Notes under the pieces: generated by a model
Databases searched by the model: none
The model's input: only the letters and a program-made list of their open reading frames with translations
Told to the model about the DNA's origin: nothing
Part shown: positions 35,397 to 45,040 of the stretch, piece by piece
Position numbering within the stretch: position 1 is the stretch's first letter
Layout of the letters: each line of letters opens with the position of its first letter
Made by a program: the position numbers and the translations under genes
Assembly (NCBI GenBank): GCA_965230065.1
Contig: OZ245942.1
Location: 1,674,001 to 1,738,000, forward strand
From: G965230065 sp965230065
Lineage (GTDB): Bacteria; Bacteroidota; Bacteroidia; Cytophagales; Cyclobacteriaceae
Length of the DNA stretch: 64,000 nucleotides
Direction of reading: 5' to 3'

Positions 35397-36341
35397 ATGA
35401 TTGCGTTTACTGCCGAAAAGAAAGAGCAAACCCAGCGTAAGAACTGGCTCACCAACCGAAAAAAACTGGAAAGCCTGCGGTACAATAAACTGAGCCCCAG
35501 GGCCAAACGAACGGGCGAAACCCACATTCTTGACCGCCTTTTTCCAGCTGCCAGTACGGTTTTAAAGTCTGTCAACCTGTATGACAGGGGGGTAAAAAAT
35601 GCCCTTTCTTTGGAAGTTAACCAGCAGGATTTATCATTCCGGCAACTTCCCGAAGCTTTTGACGGATACAAAATCCTACACCTTACCGACCTGCACCTGG
35701 ATACTTTGCCAGGCATTGAGCATGTCATTTGTGAAAAGATTGATGCGTTGGAATACGATCTCTGTGTGATTACGGGTGATTACCGCCGGCTTACCATCGG
35801 TTCGTTTGAAAAAGTAATTGCCCCCCTGCAAAAAATAGTGAATTTTATAGAAGCAAAAGATGGTGTATTCGCCGTACTGGGCAACCACGATACGCATGAA
35901 ATTGTACCTTTTCTGGAAGAAATGGGTGTTTCGGTACTTACCAACGAAAGCCTTTACCTTGAAAAAGGTGATGAAAAAATTATGCTTACCGGCGTAGATG
36001 ACCCGCATTATTATTTCTCTGGCCAGGCCATAGAAGCCTTGCGTACGCCAAAAGAAGATTTTAAAATCGCCCTCATCCACTCGCCTGAGCTGTATGAAGA
36101 AGCCGCCGAAAACGGTTATCACCTTTACCTTTGCGGCCACACGCATGCCGGACAAATTTGCCTGCCCCAGGGTGTTCCTGTGCTGCGCAATTTGAAGAAA
36201 GGGCATCATCTTTACCGGGGCTTATGGCAGCATAATGACCTCACTGGCTACACCAGCGCCGGATGTGGTGTTTCAGGGCTTCCGGTTCGGTTTTTTACCA
36301 GGGGGGAAGTGGCTTTGTTTACTTTGCGTAAAGAGAAGTAA
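35397..36341 (+). CDS. Metallophosphoesterase, YkuE-like
   Basis: A 314-residue protein with the complete metallophosphoesterase signature: DLHLD, GDY (near 122, where GD is standard), GNHDTHE, the His of ALIHSPELYEE, and GHTHAGQICLPQG. This order and the GHTHAGQ motif point to the calcineurin-like group related to YkuE/UDP-2,3-diacylglucosamine hydrolases. The first 80 residues are basic (KKEQTQRKNWLTNRKKL) and lack the transmembrane anchor seen in many YkuE proteins, so it may be peripheral or soluble. The substrate is unknown. It is divergent from the sensor kinase. Confidence 0.88.
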   Translation: MIAFTAEKKEQTQRKNWLTNRKKLESLRYNKLSPRAKRTGETHILDRLFPAASTVLKSVNLYDRGVKNALSLEVNQQDLSFRQLPEAFDGYKILHLTDLHLDTLPGIEHVICEKIDALEYDLCVITGDYRRLTIGSFEKVIAPLQKIVNFIEAKDGVFAVLGNHDTHEIVPFLEEMGVSVLTNESLYLEKGDEKIMLTGVDDPHYYFSGQAIEALRTPKEDFKIALIHSPELYEEAAENGYHLYLCGHTHAGQICLPQGVPVLRNLKKGHHLYRGLWQHNDLTGYTSAGCGVSGLPVRFFTRGEVALFTLRKEK

Positions 36342-36412
36342 TTTTACTGTCAATTAAATATCTAAGATAATAAGTGATATTATGCATTCGTTTCAATCAA
36401 AACAGATTGAAA

Positions 36413-36895
36413 ATGAAACAAAATATCTTCTATTTCCTAATAAGCTCATGCCTGATTCTTTTTGGTTGTGATGAGTGTAAGGATAAAGTTTGCGCACCGT
36501 GGCCAAATGCGTACTTCCATTTCAATCTGGTAGATGCCCATACAGGCGAAGACCTTATTTTTGGAGAAAACCCAATCAATTATCCTGATTCCATATCTTT
36601 TTTGTCACAAGGTATCCGTTATGTCACTGCCGATAAGAAAAATAAAGCATTAGGTTTTTTGGCACATAACGATACTGTTTATATTAAACCAGATCGTAAG
36701 TCTGAAGGTAAATTTTGGTATGATCCTATCAACTTTGATACAATTCATTTTGAATTTCAAAGCTTAGGTATGGGTGAATGCTGCGAAGAATATAAAATAA
36801 CAAAAGTATTTTACAACGACACTGTTTATTATCCTGAACAAGGCGTGCCTGTACAAATACAAAAAAATAATAGATTAGACAGTAGTTTCTATTAA
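36413..36895 (+). CDS. Hypothetical Cys-containing lipoprotein
   Basis: The ATG at 36413 gives a clear lipoprotein signal (MKQNIFYFLISSCLILFGC, Cys19), 160 residues in all; a GTG 39 nt upstream would place a poor lead before it. The mature part begins DECKDKVCAPWPNAYFHFNL and includes CCEEY near the end, so several cysteines could form disulfides. Many aromatic residues and Asp/Asn suggest a beta-sandwich domain. I do not recognise a family. It lies 71 nt after the metallophosphoesterase on the same strand. Base composition is more AT-rich than its neighbours. Confidence 0.7.
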   Translation: MKQNIFYFLISSCLILFGCDECKDKVCAPWPNAYFHFNLVDAHTGEDLIFGENPINYPDSISFLSQGIRYVTADKKNKALGFLAHNDTVYIKPDRKSEGKFWYDPINFDTIHFEFQSLGMGECCEEYKITKVFYNDTVYYPEQGVPVQIQKNNRLDSSFY

Positions 36896-36981
36896 CTGAT
36901 TCCAGCCGTAAATATTATGAGCCTCCCTTTATAAAGCCCGCCATAAAAAAACCATACCTCTGCTATCGTCTTCCAATGGCA

Positions 36982-38475
36982 TCACTCCACCTCATGTTCA
37001 TTTAGCAACGTCCCTTTTGGATTATAATGACGGAACACAAGTTTTGGGCCTGCCGATGAAGTTTCCAGGCTACCCTCCAAAAACCCTCCAGTCACATTCA
37101 GGTAAATATGTTCGGGCCGCTTATCGTCTTGTGACCATCCACCGGCGTGCGCGTCACTGCCAGGGCCACAGCTAAATTCCAATATGCCGGTTTCATCGTC
37201 TTTGGAAACATATTGCCAATGCCTGTCGCCACACACAATCACCATATTTTCCTGCTGACTGATAAAGTTTCGGATTTTATTGCCTTCGTAGGTAAAACCT
37301 TCATTGGCATGGTTGTCATTTTTTTTATCCCGGTCGGGACCAACGATGGGAGTGGGTGAAAATAATATTTTGTAGGTAGCATCCGAATTTTCAACGGTGC
37401 TCATAAACCAGTCCATCTGTTCCTGTCCCCAGATGGTTTTACCAGGCTCATCGGGCATGGGATTGGGGCTGCGATAATCTCGGCCTTCTACCAGCCATAT
37501 TTGTAAATCCTTTCCCCAGCGTACGGTACGGTAGGTTTTTTCACCCATGGGCACTTCTTCCAGAAAAAGTTGCGTGCCCTGCTCGTAGGTAAACTCGCCC
37601 ATAAACTTTGTTTCCATACCGGGATAAGCATCGTTCATCCAGGTATCGTGGTCATCTTTTATAAAATAACTGGATACCTGACGGTGAAAATCCACATGAT
37701 TGGGCTGGCTGTACATGCGGTCCCAGTGCCAGCGGGCGAGTTCCAGGGTTTTTCCCATGCCGTCGTAGTACAGAATATCTCCGGTATGCACAAAAAACTC
37801 AGGATCGAGTTGAAGGGCAGAGGGATATAATTGGTAGCCCTGCTCACTGTCGATGTCTCCAAACGAAGTACCGGTGGTTACGATAAAGCTGACCGGAGCG
37901 CTCTGGCTCGGAGCAGGTGCTGTTTTAAATTTACCCTCTACTTTAGCCGTTACCTCCTCACTTTCTGGTGGGGCAGCCTCCACCAATAAATCGTAGATTT
38001 GCCCGGGCTTCAGACTTTCCAATGCGAATTGGTGGGTGAAATCATGCTCTGGGTTCACGTCTTCCCACTCGGTTACCATCCAGGAATTGGTACCTTCTAT
38101 CCGATATTGTAACCGCGCACGGCCCGGTGTTCCGGGGGCAGCACCCTGTATGGTATTGATGTCGGAGCCTCCGGGGAAGGTCACCACGGGTGTTTTGTCG
38201 GGGCGGCCCCTGCGTTCGATAAGCTGGCCGCTTTCCGGGTCTTTATACTTCACATTCGGCATGGGGGCTTCTTTGCCCACGGGTTCGGGGTTTTCGGTGA
38301 GGCGTACCCACACAATGGCTTCATGTTGGGTTACTTCGCCAATTTTGATGCCGGTGGCCATATACACCGGGTTTTGCTTTTCAGGGACATTGCAGGCATA
38401 CAAAATAGTGACCAACAAGCAGAAAATAATGTTTGTGAAAGATAGACGTTTCATAAAGGTAAAGGGCTTTATCAT
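36982..38475 (-). CDS. PhoD-like alkaline phosphatase/phosphodiesterase lipoprotein
   Basis: A 497-residue protein from ATG 38475, or 490 from ATG 38454. The second start gives the tighter lipoprotein signal (MKRLSFTNIIFCLLVTILYAC), but the first overlaps an upstream stop as ATGA. A PhoD N-terminal Ig-like domain comes first (about 40-190, with TGIKIGEVTQHEAIVWVRL). The catalytic domain follows, with metal-binding motifs FVHTGDILYYDG, YFIKDDHDTW and VIVCGDRHWQYVS. PhoD-type enzymes cleave phosphate mono- or diesters outside the cytoplasm and use calcium and iron. The usual Tat signal is replaced by a lipid anchor here. The role is probably phosphate scavenging. Confidence 0.87.
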   Translation of the reverse strand: MIKPFTFMKRLSFTNIIFCLLVTILYACNVPEKQNPVYMATGIKIGEVTQHEAIVWVRLTENPEPVGKEAPMPNVKYKDPESGQLIERRGRPDKTPVVTFPGGSDINTIQGAAPGTPGRARLQYRIEGTNSWMVTEWEDVNPEHDFTHQFALESLKPGQIYDLLVEAAPPESEEVTAKVEGKFKTAPAPSQSAPVSFIVTTGTSFGDIDSEQGYQLYPSALQLDPEFFVHTGDILYYDGMGKTLELARWHWDRMYSQPNHVDFHRQVSSYFIKDDHDTWMNDAYPGMETKFMGEFTYEQGTQLFLEEVPMGEKTYRTVRWGKDLQIWLVEGRDYRSPNPMPDEPGKTIWGQEQMDWFMSTVENSDATYKILFSPTPIVGPDRDKKNDNHANEGFTYEGNKIRNFISQQENMVIVCGDRHWQYVSKDDETGILEFSCGPGSDAHAGGWSQDDKRPEHIYLNVTGGFLEGSLETSSAGPKLVFRHYNPKGTLLNEHEVE

Positions 38476-38600
38476 TTGGGTTCTTTTACAATTTCATACA
38501 AAGCATTCAAAAACTCTCCTCTGCTCATCCGCTTTGCTTTTTTAACCGGAGATGGATTTTCTAAGTTCAGGATATTGAGCCATGTTTCAGCCAACTCCCT
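38472..38600 (-). pseudogene. 3' remnant of a lost gene overlapping the PhoD start
   Basis: Forty-two sense codons lie between a TAG (38601-38603) and a TGA (38472-38474) that overlaps the PhoD ATG as ATGA. The encoded end, such as PSPVKKAKRMSRGEFLNALY, looks like real protein, with acidic and basic residues spaced as in a helix. The tail is a natural C-terminus in an operon with PhoD whose rest is missing or scrambled. Family not recognised. Confidence 0.35.
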
Positions 38601-38716
38601 CTACATTTTCTTCTCCGGTTATATAGCATGGTACGGATAGGCTTCGGTCCACTGCACCTTCTGCGCGCCTGGTTTTTCACAAATCTTAGTATTTTGTGTG
38701 GTCAGTGCGAACACCA

Positions 38717-38730
38717 TAGCCTTAAGGCTA
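38717..38730. repeat. Perfect 14-bp palindrome
   Basis: TAGCCTTAAGGCTA, in the gap between the beta-helix protein stop and the PhoD-side remnant. A similar hairpin core (GTAGCTTAGGCTAC) occurs at 46727-46740. Both could be dispersed repeats or terminators. Confidence 0.5.
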
Positions 38731-38744
38731 ACAAGTTTGCTATG

Positions 38745-41069
38745 TCAATGCGTTGTATTTCTATTGATGATTAGTTTATTATGGTAAAAATCATTATCAA
38801 TTTGGGTGGTTAGTATGTAAGTCCCGGGGGCTAACCCACGCACATCCATTGTAAAAATATTATTTCTGGGAACAAGCATGATGCGCGTGTGCTTAACCTG
38901 AAGCCCCTGTAAGTTGCGCAGGCAAATACGGGCCTCTTTCTGTCGTCTGGCATGCCATTCCCAGGTCAATTCCCCCTGCACGGGATTAGGATATACAGAA
39001 ACAAGCCGAAGGACAGGCTGTCCATCTAGTCCGGTAACAGTAGAGGGTGGGGCAGGCGGATGAGCAGATTGCTCCCATAATTTCCATTTTTGAAGCTCGT
39101 GCCCGTACCAGGTGGATGTTGTGAGTGGATTATTTTTACCTGTAGTGGACAGGCTTTTTCCATTTGCCAGATTTTTTAGGCGAAAATGACTTTTGCCCGC
39201 GTGCAGCACCTGCCAGAGATAACCATCACTGCCATCGTTTTCACCAATGGATAACTGCCCTCCATCTCCGGCATCAGCGGTGCTGAAGAGACACAGGCCG
39301 GAATCCCGGTTTCTGATTAAATATTGTTCATTACTAACATGCACCAACTGCCATTTTTGCATCGCTCCGGTATCTACAGGCTGTAGCACGGCTGCATTGG
39401 CACTGCCGTTGATGGCTGTCACCCGATGGTCGGGATGGACGAGTGAGGCTAACGTATACGATGCCAGGCTATCCCAATAGGGCCGGGCATCAAAGTTTTC
39501 CTTCATGGTGGTAAGCCAGGCCGGAACGCTACCCAGCCGGAGCTTTACTTGGGCCTCAAAAAGACTTTTTGGCTTCACCGGAGTGCCCGGGGATTCCAGC
39601 ACTGCCAGCGTAGACGTTTCGTAGGTAACCGGCTCTCCATGGATACCTACAATGATGGGTTTGGCATAAAAAGCCCGCTCTGATTCGTCCCAGTAGCTCA
39701 CATCAGATTTCGCCTGATTTGATTCGTAATTCCACAAAACAAATTTGCGAAAGTGATTGGGAAGATTAGTCGTCGCACCTCCATCACGCATTTCGTAACC
39801 ACCCTGTGATTCGTCAAGCAGGGTGGCGTGGGAGCCATTGCCATGGGCATCGATAATGGCCTCGTTATTTTTTACATGCCAGCGCACGTGCCCCTCGGCC
39901 CCATGAGCTATACTTGTGCCGTGCCAGTTATTGGCGGTTTCCTTTACCAGGCCAACCAGGTTGCCATAGCCCTGGTTGGTCTGGATGCTGTGGTGCCCGC
40001 CGTTGCCGGTAATCTCCACATCCAGCACAGACATACGAAAACTATTCCCAATATCGATGGATCGGTTCATATTGACAAAAGTACAACGGCGTACCCAACC
40101 GTCTTTCACCCCTTTCATGCCCAATGCACTCCAGCCACCATCGTGGATGTAATCCTGATGATGGATAAACTCGTCTTTCCAATTTCCTATGAAGCGAATG
40201 TCTTCAACGCCAGCCTTTTCCCACGGAAGGTAGGGCCTGAGCCGCCAGGCATCATCGCCCTCGCTGTAGGGTTGCTTGATATCGATGTCCAGGTGAATCG
40301 GTTCCTGAAAGCAAATTTCTTTCGTCGCTTTATCTACTGAAGCGACTTCGTGTGGCACGTTCAGGTTCCAATGGTTTGCCCATTCTTCATCATGTACGTA
40401 TGGCGCTATAAAAAAGTCTTTGTGTGCCTTGTTTTTAATTTTCAACCGTAACATGACCAACGCCCCGGGTTTAATGTCCGGCTTGATTTCATCTACCTGA
40501 ATGCATTTGGATTCACGGCTAACAGAGGCAGTGAGTCTCCCCCAATTATCCCAGCTCTGTTCTCCCTGCACCCACTCAAACATAAATGGCACTGTCCATT
40601 TATCACCCGGGGTTTGTTCGTCCAAATAGTTGACCATTACTATCTCGGTACCGCCAGGCCGGTTGCCTTCGCCACGCAGCACAATGCCATGGGCTGCAAT
40701 CTTTATGTTTTCTATACCTCCTGGGTCTTCGTTGGTGTTTACCAAATACCTCCCTTTTGGGAAAAAAACCACGCCGCCCCCGGCATCTTCTGCCGAATGA
40801 ATGGCATCTTGTATGGCCTGCTGATCAGACTTTCCGTCATTTGGCGCCGCCCCATAATTGGTAATATCGAATACGGGGCCTTCCACATCGGGGATTGGCT
40901 CCTGCATGAAAGCATAGCCAGCATACGAAAAGTCGGGCAAGATGGGTGTTTCACCATTGTCTTTTGCGTTCACAAAATTATCCCACAGTGAAGATACCTG
41001 TGCTGATGCAGGCCTTTGGGCTAAAGTAATTAGTATGGAAAAAAGTAGTGTTTGTATTAATATTTTCAT
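38745..41069 (-). CDS. Secreted beta-helix polysaccharide lyase-like protein with ricin lectin and T9SS tail
   Basis: A 774-residue protein with a signal peptide (cleavage near RPASAQ, 24). A pectate-lyase-superfamily right-handed beta-helix follows (about 65-470): FDITNYGAAPNDGKSDQQAIQDAI is its usual entry, with GGGVVFFPKGRY after it. A DUF4955-type region and then a ricin-B-like lectin domain come next (about 545-680; QxW motifs QKWQLV, LWQVL and QKWKLW). The T9SS tail (about 690-774; VYPNPVQGELTWEWH to KLIINR) closes the protein. It probably binds and trims plant or algal polysaccharide at the cell surface. The catalytic residues cannot be pinpointed. It follows the enolase-superfamily gene with a hairpin between. 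Confidence 0.85.
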   Translation of the reverse strand: MKILIQTLLFSILITLAQRPASAQVSSLWDNFVNAKDNGETPILPDFSYAGYAFMQEPIPDVEGPVFDITNYGAAPNDGKSDQQAIQDAIHSAEDAGGGVVFFPKGRYLVNTNEDPGGIENIKIAAHGIVLRGEGNRPGGTEIVMVNYLDEQTPGDKWTVPFMFEWVQGEQSWDNWGRLTASVSRESKCIQVDEIKPDIKPGALVMLRLKIKNKAHKDFFIAPYVHDEEWANHWNLNVPHEVASVDKATKEICFQEPIHLDIDIKQPYSEGDDAWRLRPYLPWEKAGVEDIRFIGNWKDEFIHHQDYIHDGGWSALGMKGVKDGWVRRCTFVNMNRSIDIGNSFRMSVLDVEITGNGGHHSIQTNQGYGNLVGLVKETANNWHGTSIAHGAEGHVRWHVKNNEAIIDAHGNGSHATLLDESQGGYEMRDGGATTNLPNHFRKFVLWNYESNQAKSDVSYWDESERAFYAKPIIVGIHGEPVTYETSTLAVLESPGTPVKPKSLFEAQVKLRLGSVPAWLTTMKENFDARPYWDSLASYTLASLVHPDHRVTAINGSANAAVLQPVDTGAMQKWQLVHVSNEQYLIRNRDSGLCLFSTADAGDGGQLSIGENDGSDGYLWQVLHAGKSHFRLKNLANGKSLSTTGKNNPLTTSTWYGHELQKWKLWEQSAHPPAPPSTVTGLDGQPVLRLVSVYPNPVQGELTWEWHARRQKEARICLRNLQGLQVKHTRIMLVPRNNIFTMDVRGLAPGTYILTTQIDNDFYHNKLIINRNTTH

Positions 41070-41081
41070 TTGCTTTCTGAT

Positions 41082-41111
41082 TAGCTATTCAGGGCGAATC
41101 CTGAATAGCTA
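41082..41111. promoter_or_regulatory. Perfect 12-bp hairpin before the beta-helix gene
   Basis: TAGCTATTCAGG (41082-41093) pairs with CCTGAATAGCTA (41100-41111) around GCGAAT. It lies 13 nt upstream of the start codon and after the enolase-superfamily gene, so it may terminate the upstream gene or act in the leader of the next. Confidence 0.55.
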
Positions 41112-41137
41112 TTACCTGGTAAAACTCTATTAGAACG

Positions 41138-42424
41138 TTATTCCTCCGCAATCGTCTCCACAATCACATCATCCCTTTCAAACAACCCTTCTTTGAATTG
41201 GAGGCCTAAGCCCGGGGCTTCTGGTGGTTTCACGGTACCGTTTACAACCTGAGGCACGTTGTCAAAAAAGAAAGGATACCGTTCTATCCAGTTGGGGTAC
41301 ACACTTTCTACATAAAAAAGGTTGGTAATGGATGCAGCCAATTGGGTAGAAGCATACCAAAGTATGGGGCCGCCTGCCGTGTGCATCATGGTGGGCACGT
41401 AATATGTATTGGCCATGTCAGAGATTTTTTTACCTTCTGAAATGCCCCCGCACCAGGTGAGGTCATACATGGCAATGCCCCCGATTTCAGACTCTAAAAA
41501 TTCGCGAAACCCAAAGCGTGTAGCCAGCCGCTCGCTGATGACCATCGGAATGGAAGTTTCCTGAGCCAACACTTTATATGCCTGCATATTGTCTTGCAAG
41601 AGCACATCTTCCAGGAAAAGGACATCAAAGGGTTCCAGGGCTTTGGCAATACGCACGGCCGAGGGCAGGTTCCACCGGCTATGAAGCTCACAACCAATCT
41701 CGAGTTCGTACCCTACGGCATCCCGCACTTTTCTGATCCAGTCAAGGCAGGAGTCCAGCTCCAGTTTAGAAATGTACTCTCCATTATTTTTACCTGCCAC
41801 GGCATCAAAAGGGCAATATTTAATGGTTTTGATCCCCTTTTCTACCAGAAATTTGGCAATCTTGTCCATATCATTTTCTAATGTCCACCCATTGAAACCC
41901 CGGGGATTGGTGTAGGTGTTGTATACCCGGATGTGCTTATCGGCAGAACCGCCGAGCAGTTGGTACACCGGACGGTTACATGCCTGTCCCAAAATGTCCC
42001 ATTGCGCTAAATTGATGGCAGACAAGGCCCTCATTTCGGCCCCACCCGTTACATGATAAGCATTTTGCCTAAAGACACGATCCCATGTGTGCTCTATCTC
42101 AAGAGGGTTGGAGCCCAGGAGTTTGCCTGCCCAGCTATGCCATTCCAGGTCTTTGATTACGGCACTGCTGGCCTCGTTAAAGGGATATGTTTCGCCCGTG
42201 CCTACAATGCCTTCGTTGGTATGCAGCCGCAGCCACATCCACTGAATGCCCCGGCCGGCTATTTGTAATTTGGGACTAAAGCGAACGGTTTCAACTTTGG
42301 TGATGCGCAGAGGAGGAGCAGCAGCTATGGCACGTTGGGCAATTGGAGAAAGGATACTTGCACCCAGAAAGCCCAAAGCTCCTGAGGCGGTAGTTTTCAT
42401 AAATTTACGTCGATTGAGGGACAT
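41138..42424 (-). CDS. Tat-exported mandelate racemase/muconate lactonizing family enzyme
   Basis: A 428-residue enolase-superfamily protein. It starts with a twin-arginine signal (MSLNRRKFMKTTASGALGFL), cleaved near AIAAA. The N-terminal capping domain (about 36-150) precedes the TIM barrel. Metal ligands fit CELHSRW near 245, FLEDVL near 270 and ISERLA near 294. A late catalytic His lies in MMHTAGG near 350. The pattern is closest to sugar-acid dehydratases such as galactonate dehydratase. Export of such an enzyme is unusual but recurrent in Bacteroidota sugar-acid clusters. It shares the strand with the beta-helix lyase, so it may process its unsaturated or acidic products (inference). Confidence 0.87.
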   Translation of the reverse strand: MSLNRRKFMKTTASGALGFLGASILSPIAQRAIAAAPPLRITKVETVRFSPKLQIAGRGIQWMWLRLHTNEGIVGTGETYPFNEASSAVIKDLEWHSWAGKLLGSNPLEIEHTWDRVFRQNAYHVTGGAEMRALSAINLAQWDILGQACNRPVYQLLGGSADKHIRVYNTYTNPRGFNGWTLENDMDKIAKFLVEKGIKTIKYCPFDAVAGKNNGEYISKLELDSCLDWIRKVRDAVGYELEIGCELHSRWNLPSAVRIAKALEPFDVLFLEDVLLQDNMQAYKVLAQETSIPMVISERLATRFGFREFLESEIGGIAMYDLTWCGGISEGKKISDMANTYYVPTMMHTAGGPILWYASTQLAASITNLFYVESVYPNWIERYPFFFDNVPQVVNGTVKPPEAPGLGLQFKEGLFERDDVIVETIAEE

Positions 42425-42592
42425 GTTTATTCAGATAATTTGTTGATTAATAAAAGCAAGCTCCATTTTAGTGAAAATATGCCGACACGTAAAGGAAAAA
42501 CTGATAATTTGCTGAACTTGTCCTGTCCATCTGTCTGCTTTTTTGTTTATATTACCTTCATTAAAAGTATTGTCAACCGCTACATTACTACC

Positions 42593-44278
42593 ATGAAATA
42601 CGTACTATCTCTCTGCATTGTATTATTTGCTACACATTCGTTTGCCCAGGATCGCCCCGTAGGCGAACCTTTTGCTACCCGTTCTGAGGTGATTGCCCCA
42701 CATGCGATGGCCGCTACCAGCCAGCCCCTGGCCACACAAATTGCTCTGGATATTATGAAAAAAGGAGGCAATGCCATTGATGCTGCCATCGCGGCCAATG
42801 CAGCTTTGGGCCTGATGGAGCCTGTGGGTTGCGGCATTGGGGGCGATCTGTTTGCCATTGTGTGGAGTGCCAAAGACAAGCAATTGCTGGGACTGAACGC
42901 CAGCGGACGTTCACCTTACGACCTGAAATTGTCTTATTTCAAGGAAAACGGTTATGAACAAATTCCTGTGTTTGGCCCTTTGCCAGTTTCTGTGCCAGGT
43001 TGTGTAAGCGGATGGTTCAGCTTGCACGAACGGCTGGGGAGCGTACCCATGGAAGAAATTCTGGCCCCCGCCATCACCTATGCCCGGGAGGGTTTTCCGC
43101 TCACGGATGTAATCGCTGAGGCATGGCAGGGCAATGCATCGTATCTTGAAGAATTCCCGAATTTTGCCGAAACCTTCATGCCGGGGGGAGAAGCTCCCAA
43201 AAAAGGGGAAATGTTCAAAAACCCCTACCTGGCCAATACGCTGGAAACCATTGCCAAAGAAGGACGAGATGCTTTTTACAAAGGGGACATTGCCCGCACC
43301 ATCGCGGATTTTATGAAAGAACAGGATGGTTTTTTGTCGTACAAAGATTTGGCAGACCATACCGACACCTGGGTAGAGCCTGTGTCTTCCAACTACCGGG
43401 GGCTTGATGTGTATGAACTGCCGCCCAACGGACAAGGCATTGCCGCTTTGCAAATTTTGAATATTCTGGAAGGGTATGATGTGGGCAATATGGAATGGAA
43501 CAGCCCCGAATATGTTCATTTGTTTTTAGAAGCTAAAAAACTGGCTTTTGAAGACCGTGCCAAGTACTACGCCGACCCCGATTTTAACAATATTCCTGTA
43601 GATTATCTCATTTCTAAAGCTTATGCGGATGAAAGGCGCAAACTGATTGACCCTGAACGTTCTGCCCGTGATTATCCGGCCGGAGAATTGGAGCAGGGCA
43701 ACACCATTTACATGACAGTGGCCGATGAAGAAGGGAATATGATTTCGCTCATCCAAAGTAATTATCTGGGCCTGGGCTCAGGGATGGTACCTCCCGGGCT
43801 GGGGTTTATCTTACAAGACCGGGGTGCCTTATTTTCCTTGCAGGAAGGGCACATGAATGTTTACGAACCCCACAAGCGGCCTTTCCATACCATCATTCCT
43901 GCTTTTGTGATGAAAGACGGAAAACCTTTTATGAGCTTTGGGGTGATGGGTGGCGCCATGCAGCCACAGGGGCACGCACAAATTATCATCAACATGGTTG
44001 ATTTTGGTATGAACCTGCAGGAAGCCGGGGATGCCCCCCGCATCCGCCACCAGGGTTCTTCACAGCCAACAGATGAGGTGATGACCGACGGCGGTACCGT
44101 GAGCCTGGAATCTGGCTTTCCATCCGAAACCATTCAGAAACTCCTGCGCATGGGGCATACGATTCAGCCCTCCAACGGGGGGTACGGCGGCTACCAGGCT
44201 ATTATATTTGATGCCGAACAAGGGGTGTACTATGGTGCCTCCGAATCGCGGAAAGATGGGCAGGCAGCGGGGTATTAA
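42593..44278 (+). CDS. Secreted gamma-glutamyltransferase
   Basis: The frame is open from 42440, but ATG 42593 directly precedes a signal peptide (MKYVLSLCIVLFATHSFAQ), giving 561 residues. The large-subunit part (ATSQPLATQIALDIMKKGGN, then GCGIGGDLFAIV) and the small-subunit part are both present. The autocatalytic cleavage site is normally T-T-H before a Ser; here the segment reads GNTIYMTVADEEGNM near 369-382, so Thr is kept but the neighbours differ. The Gly-rich FGVMGGAMQPQGH near 450 is standard. The enzyme transfers or hydrolyses gamma-glutamyl groups (glutathione and peptides) in the periplasm. It is divergent from the enolase-superfamily gene. Confidence 0.9.
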   Translation: MKYVLSLCIVLFATHSFAQDRPVGEPFATRSEVIAPHAMAATSQPLATQIALDIMKKGGNAIDAAIAANAALGLMEPVGCGIGGDLFAIVWSAKDKQLLGLNASGRSPYDLKLSYFKENGYEQIPVFGPLPVSVPGCVSGWFSLHERLGSVPMEEILAPAITYAREGFPLTDVIAEAWQGNASYLEEFPNFAETFMPGGEAPKKGEMFKNPYLANTLETIAKEGRDAFYKGDIARTIADFMKEQDGFLSYKDLADHTDTWVEPVSSNYRGLDVYELPPNGQGIAALQILNILEGYDVGNMEWNSPEYVHLFLEAKKLAFEDRAKYYADPDFNNIPVDYLISKAYADERRKLIDPERSARDYPAGELEQGNTIYMTVADEEGNMISLIQSNYLGLGSGMVPPGLGFILQDRGALFSLQEGHMNVYEPHKRPFHTIIPAFVMKDGKPFMSFGVMGGAMQPQGHAQIIINMVDFGMNLQEAGDAPRIRHQGSSQPTDEVMTDGGTVSLESGFPSETIQKLLRMGHTIQPSNGGYGGYQAIIFDAEQGVYYGASESRKDGQAAGY

Positions 44279-44290
44279 TTGATTTAATTT

Positions 44291-44872
44291 ATGGACCCAA
44301 TATTTTTCCCTAAACCTTCTGACTTCCGGCAATGGCTTGAAAAAAATCATGACATAGTGAAGGAATTGTGGGTGGGGTATTATAAAAAAGCTTCAGGTAT
44401 CCCCAGTATTACCTGGCCCGAATCGGTAGACGAAGCGCTTTGTTTTGGCTGGATAGATGGCCTTCGGAAGTCAATAGATAAAAAAAGTTACAAAATTCGG
44501 TTCACCCCCCGCAGGACGGGCAGCCATTGGAGTGCCGTTAATATCAAGCGTGTGAAAGAACTTAAAACCCTGGGCCTGATGCAACCTGCCGGATTGGAAG
44601 CTTTTGAAAAAAGAGATGAAAAAAAATCAAAACAAGCTGCCCATGAGCAGGAAAACATAAAACTTCCCGAAGCTTTGGAGCTGAAGATCAAAGCCAATAA
44701 GAAAGCCTGGGATTTCTTTCAATTGTTAGCCCCAACCTACAAGAAAACATCAGTTTGGTGGGTAATCAGTGCAAAACAGGAAACCACCCGGCTCAAAAGG
44801 CTGGACACCCTGATAGCCTCGTCTGAAAAAGGAGAAAAAATACCTCCATTGAAATGGAATAAGAAAAAGTAG
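44291..44872 (+). CDS. YdeI/OmpD-associated family protein
   Basis: A 193-residue cytosolic protein that matches the YdeI family end to end. The N-terminal part has FFPKPSDFRQWLEKNH, ELWVGYYKKASG, TWPESVDEALCFGWIDG and the basic KIRFTPRRTGSHWSAVN. The C-terminal part is helical, with the late family motif YKKTSVWWVISAKQETTRLKR. Members have been linked to bacteriocin or peptide resistance, but the biochemical role is unclear. It begins 12 nt after the gamma-glutamyltransferase stop codon, so it is probably in the same transcript. Confidence 0.9.
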   Translation: MDPIFFPKPSDFRQWLEKNHDIVKELWVGYYKKASGIPSITWPESVDEALCFGWIDGLRKSIDKKSYKIRFTPRRTGSHWSAVNIKRVKELKTLGLMQPAGLEAFEKRDEKKSKQAAHEQENIKLPEALELKIKANKKAWDFFQLLAPTYKKTSVWWVISAKQETTRLKRLDTLIASSEKGEKIPPLKWNKKK

Positions 44873-45040
44873 AAAAAATGGAGTTATAAATAAGCCACCA
44901 CTTTACTTTCCAGATTTCCACATCCATTCAATAAGGTATATTATGTAAATTCGGGCAGTGCCACCAGCCAACGGGCACTTCGCCTGGCTTTTGCATATAC
45001 CGAACTATTAAATAAGTATTACCTTAACAATATCCTTTCT

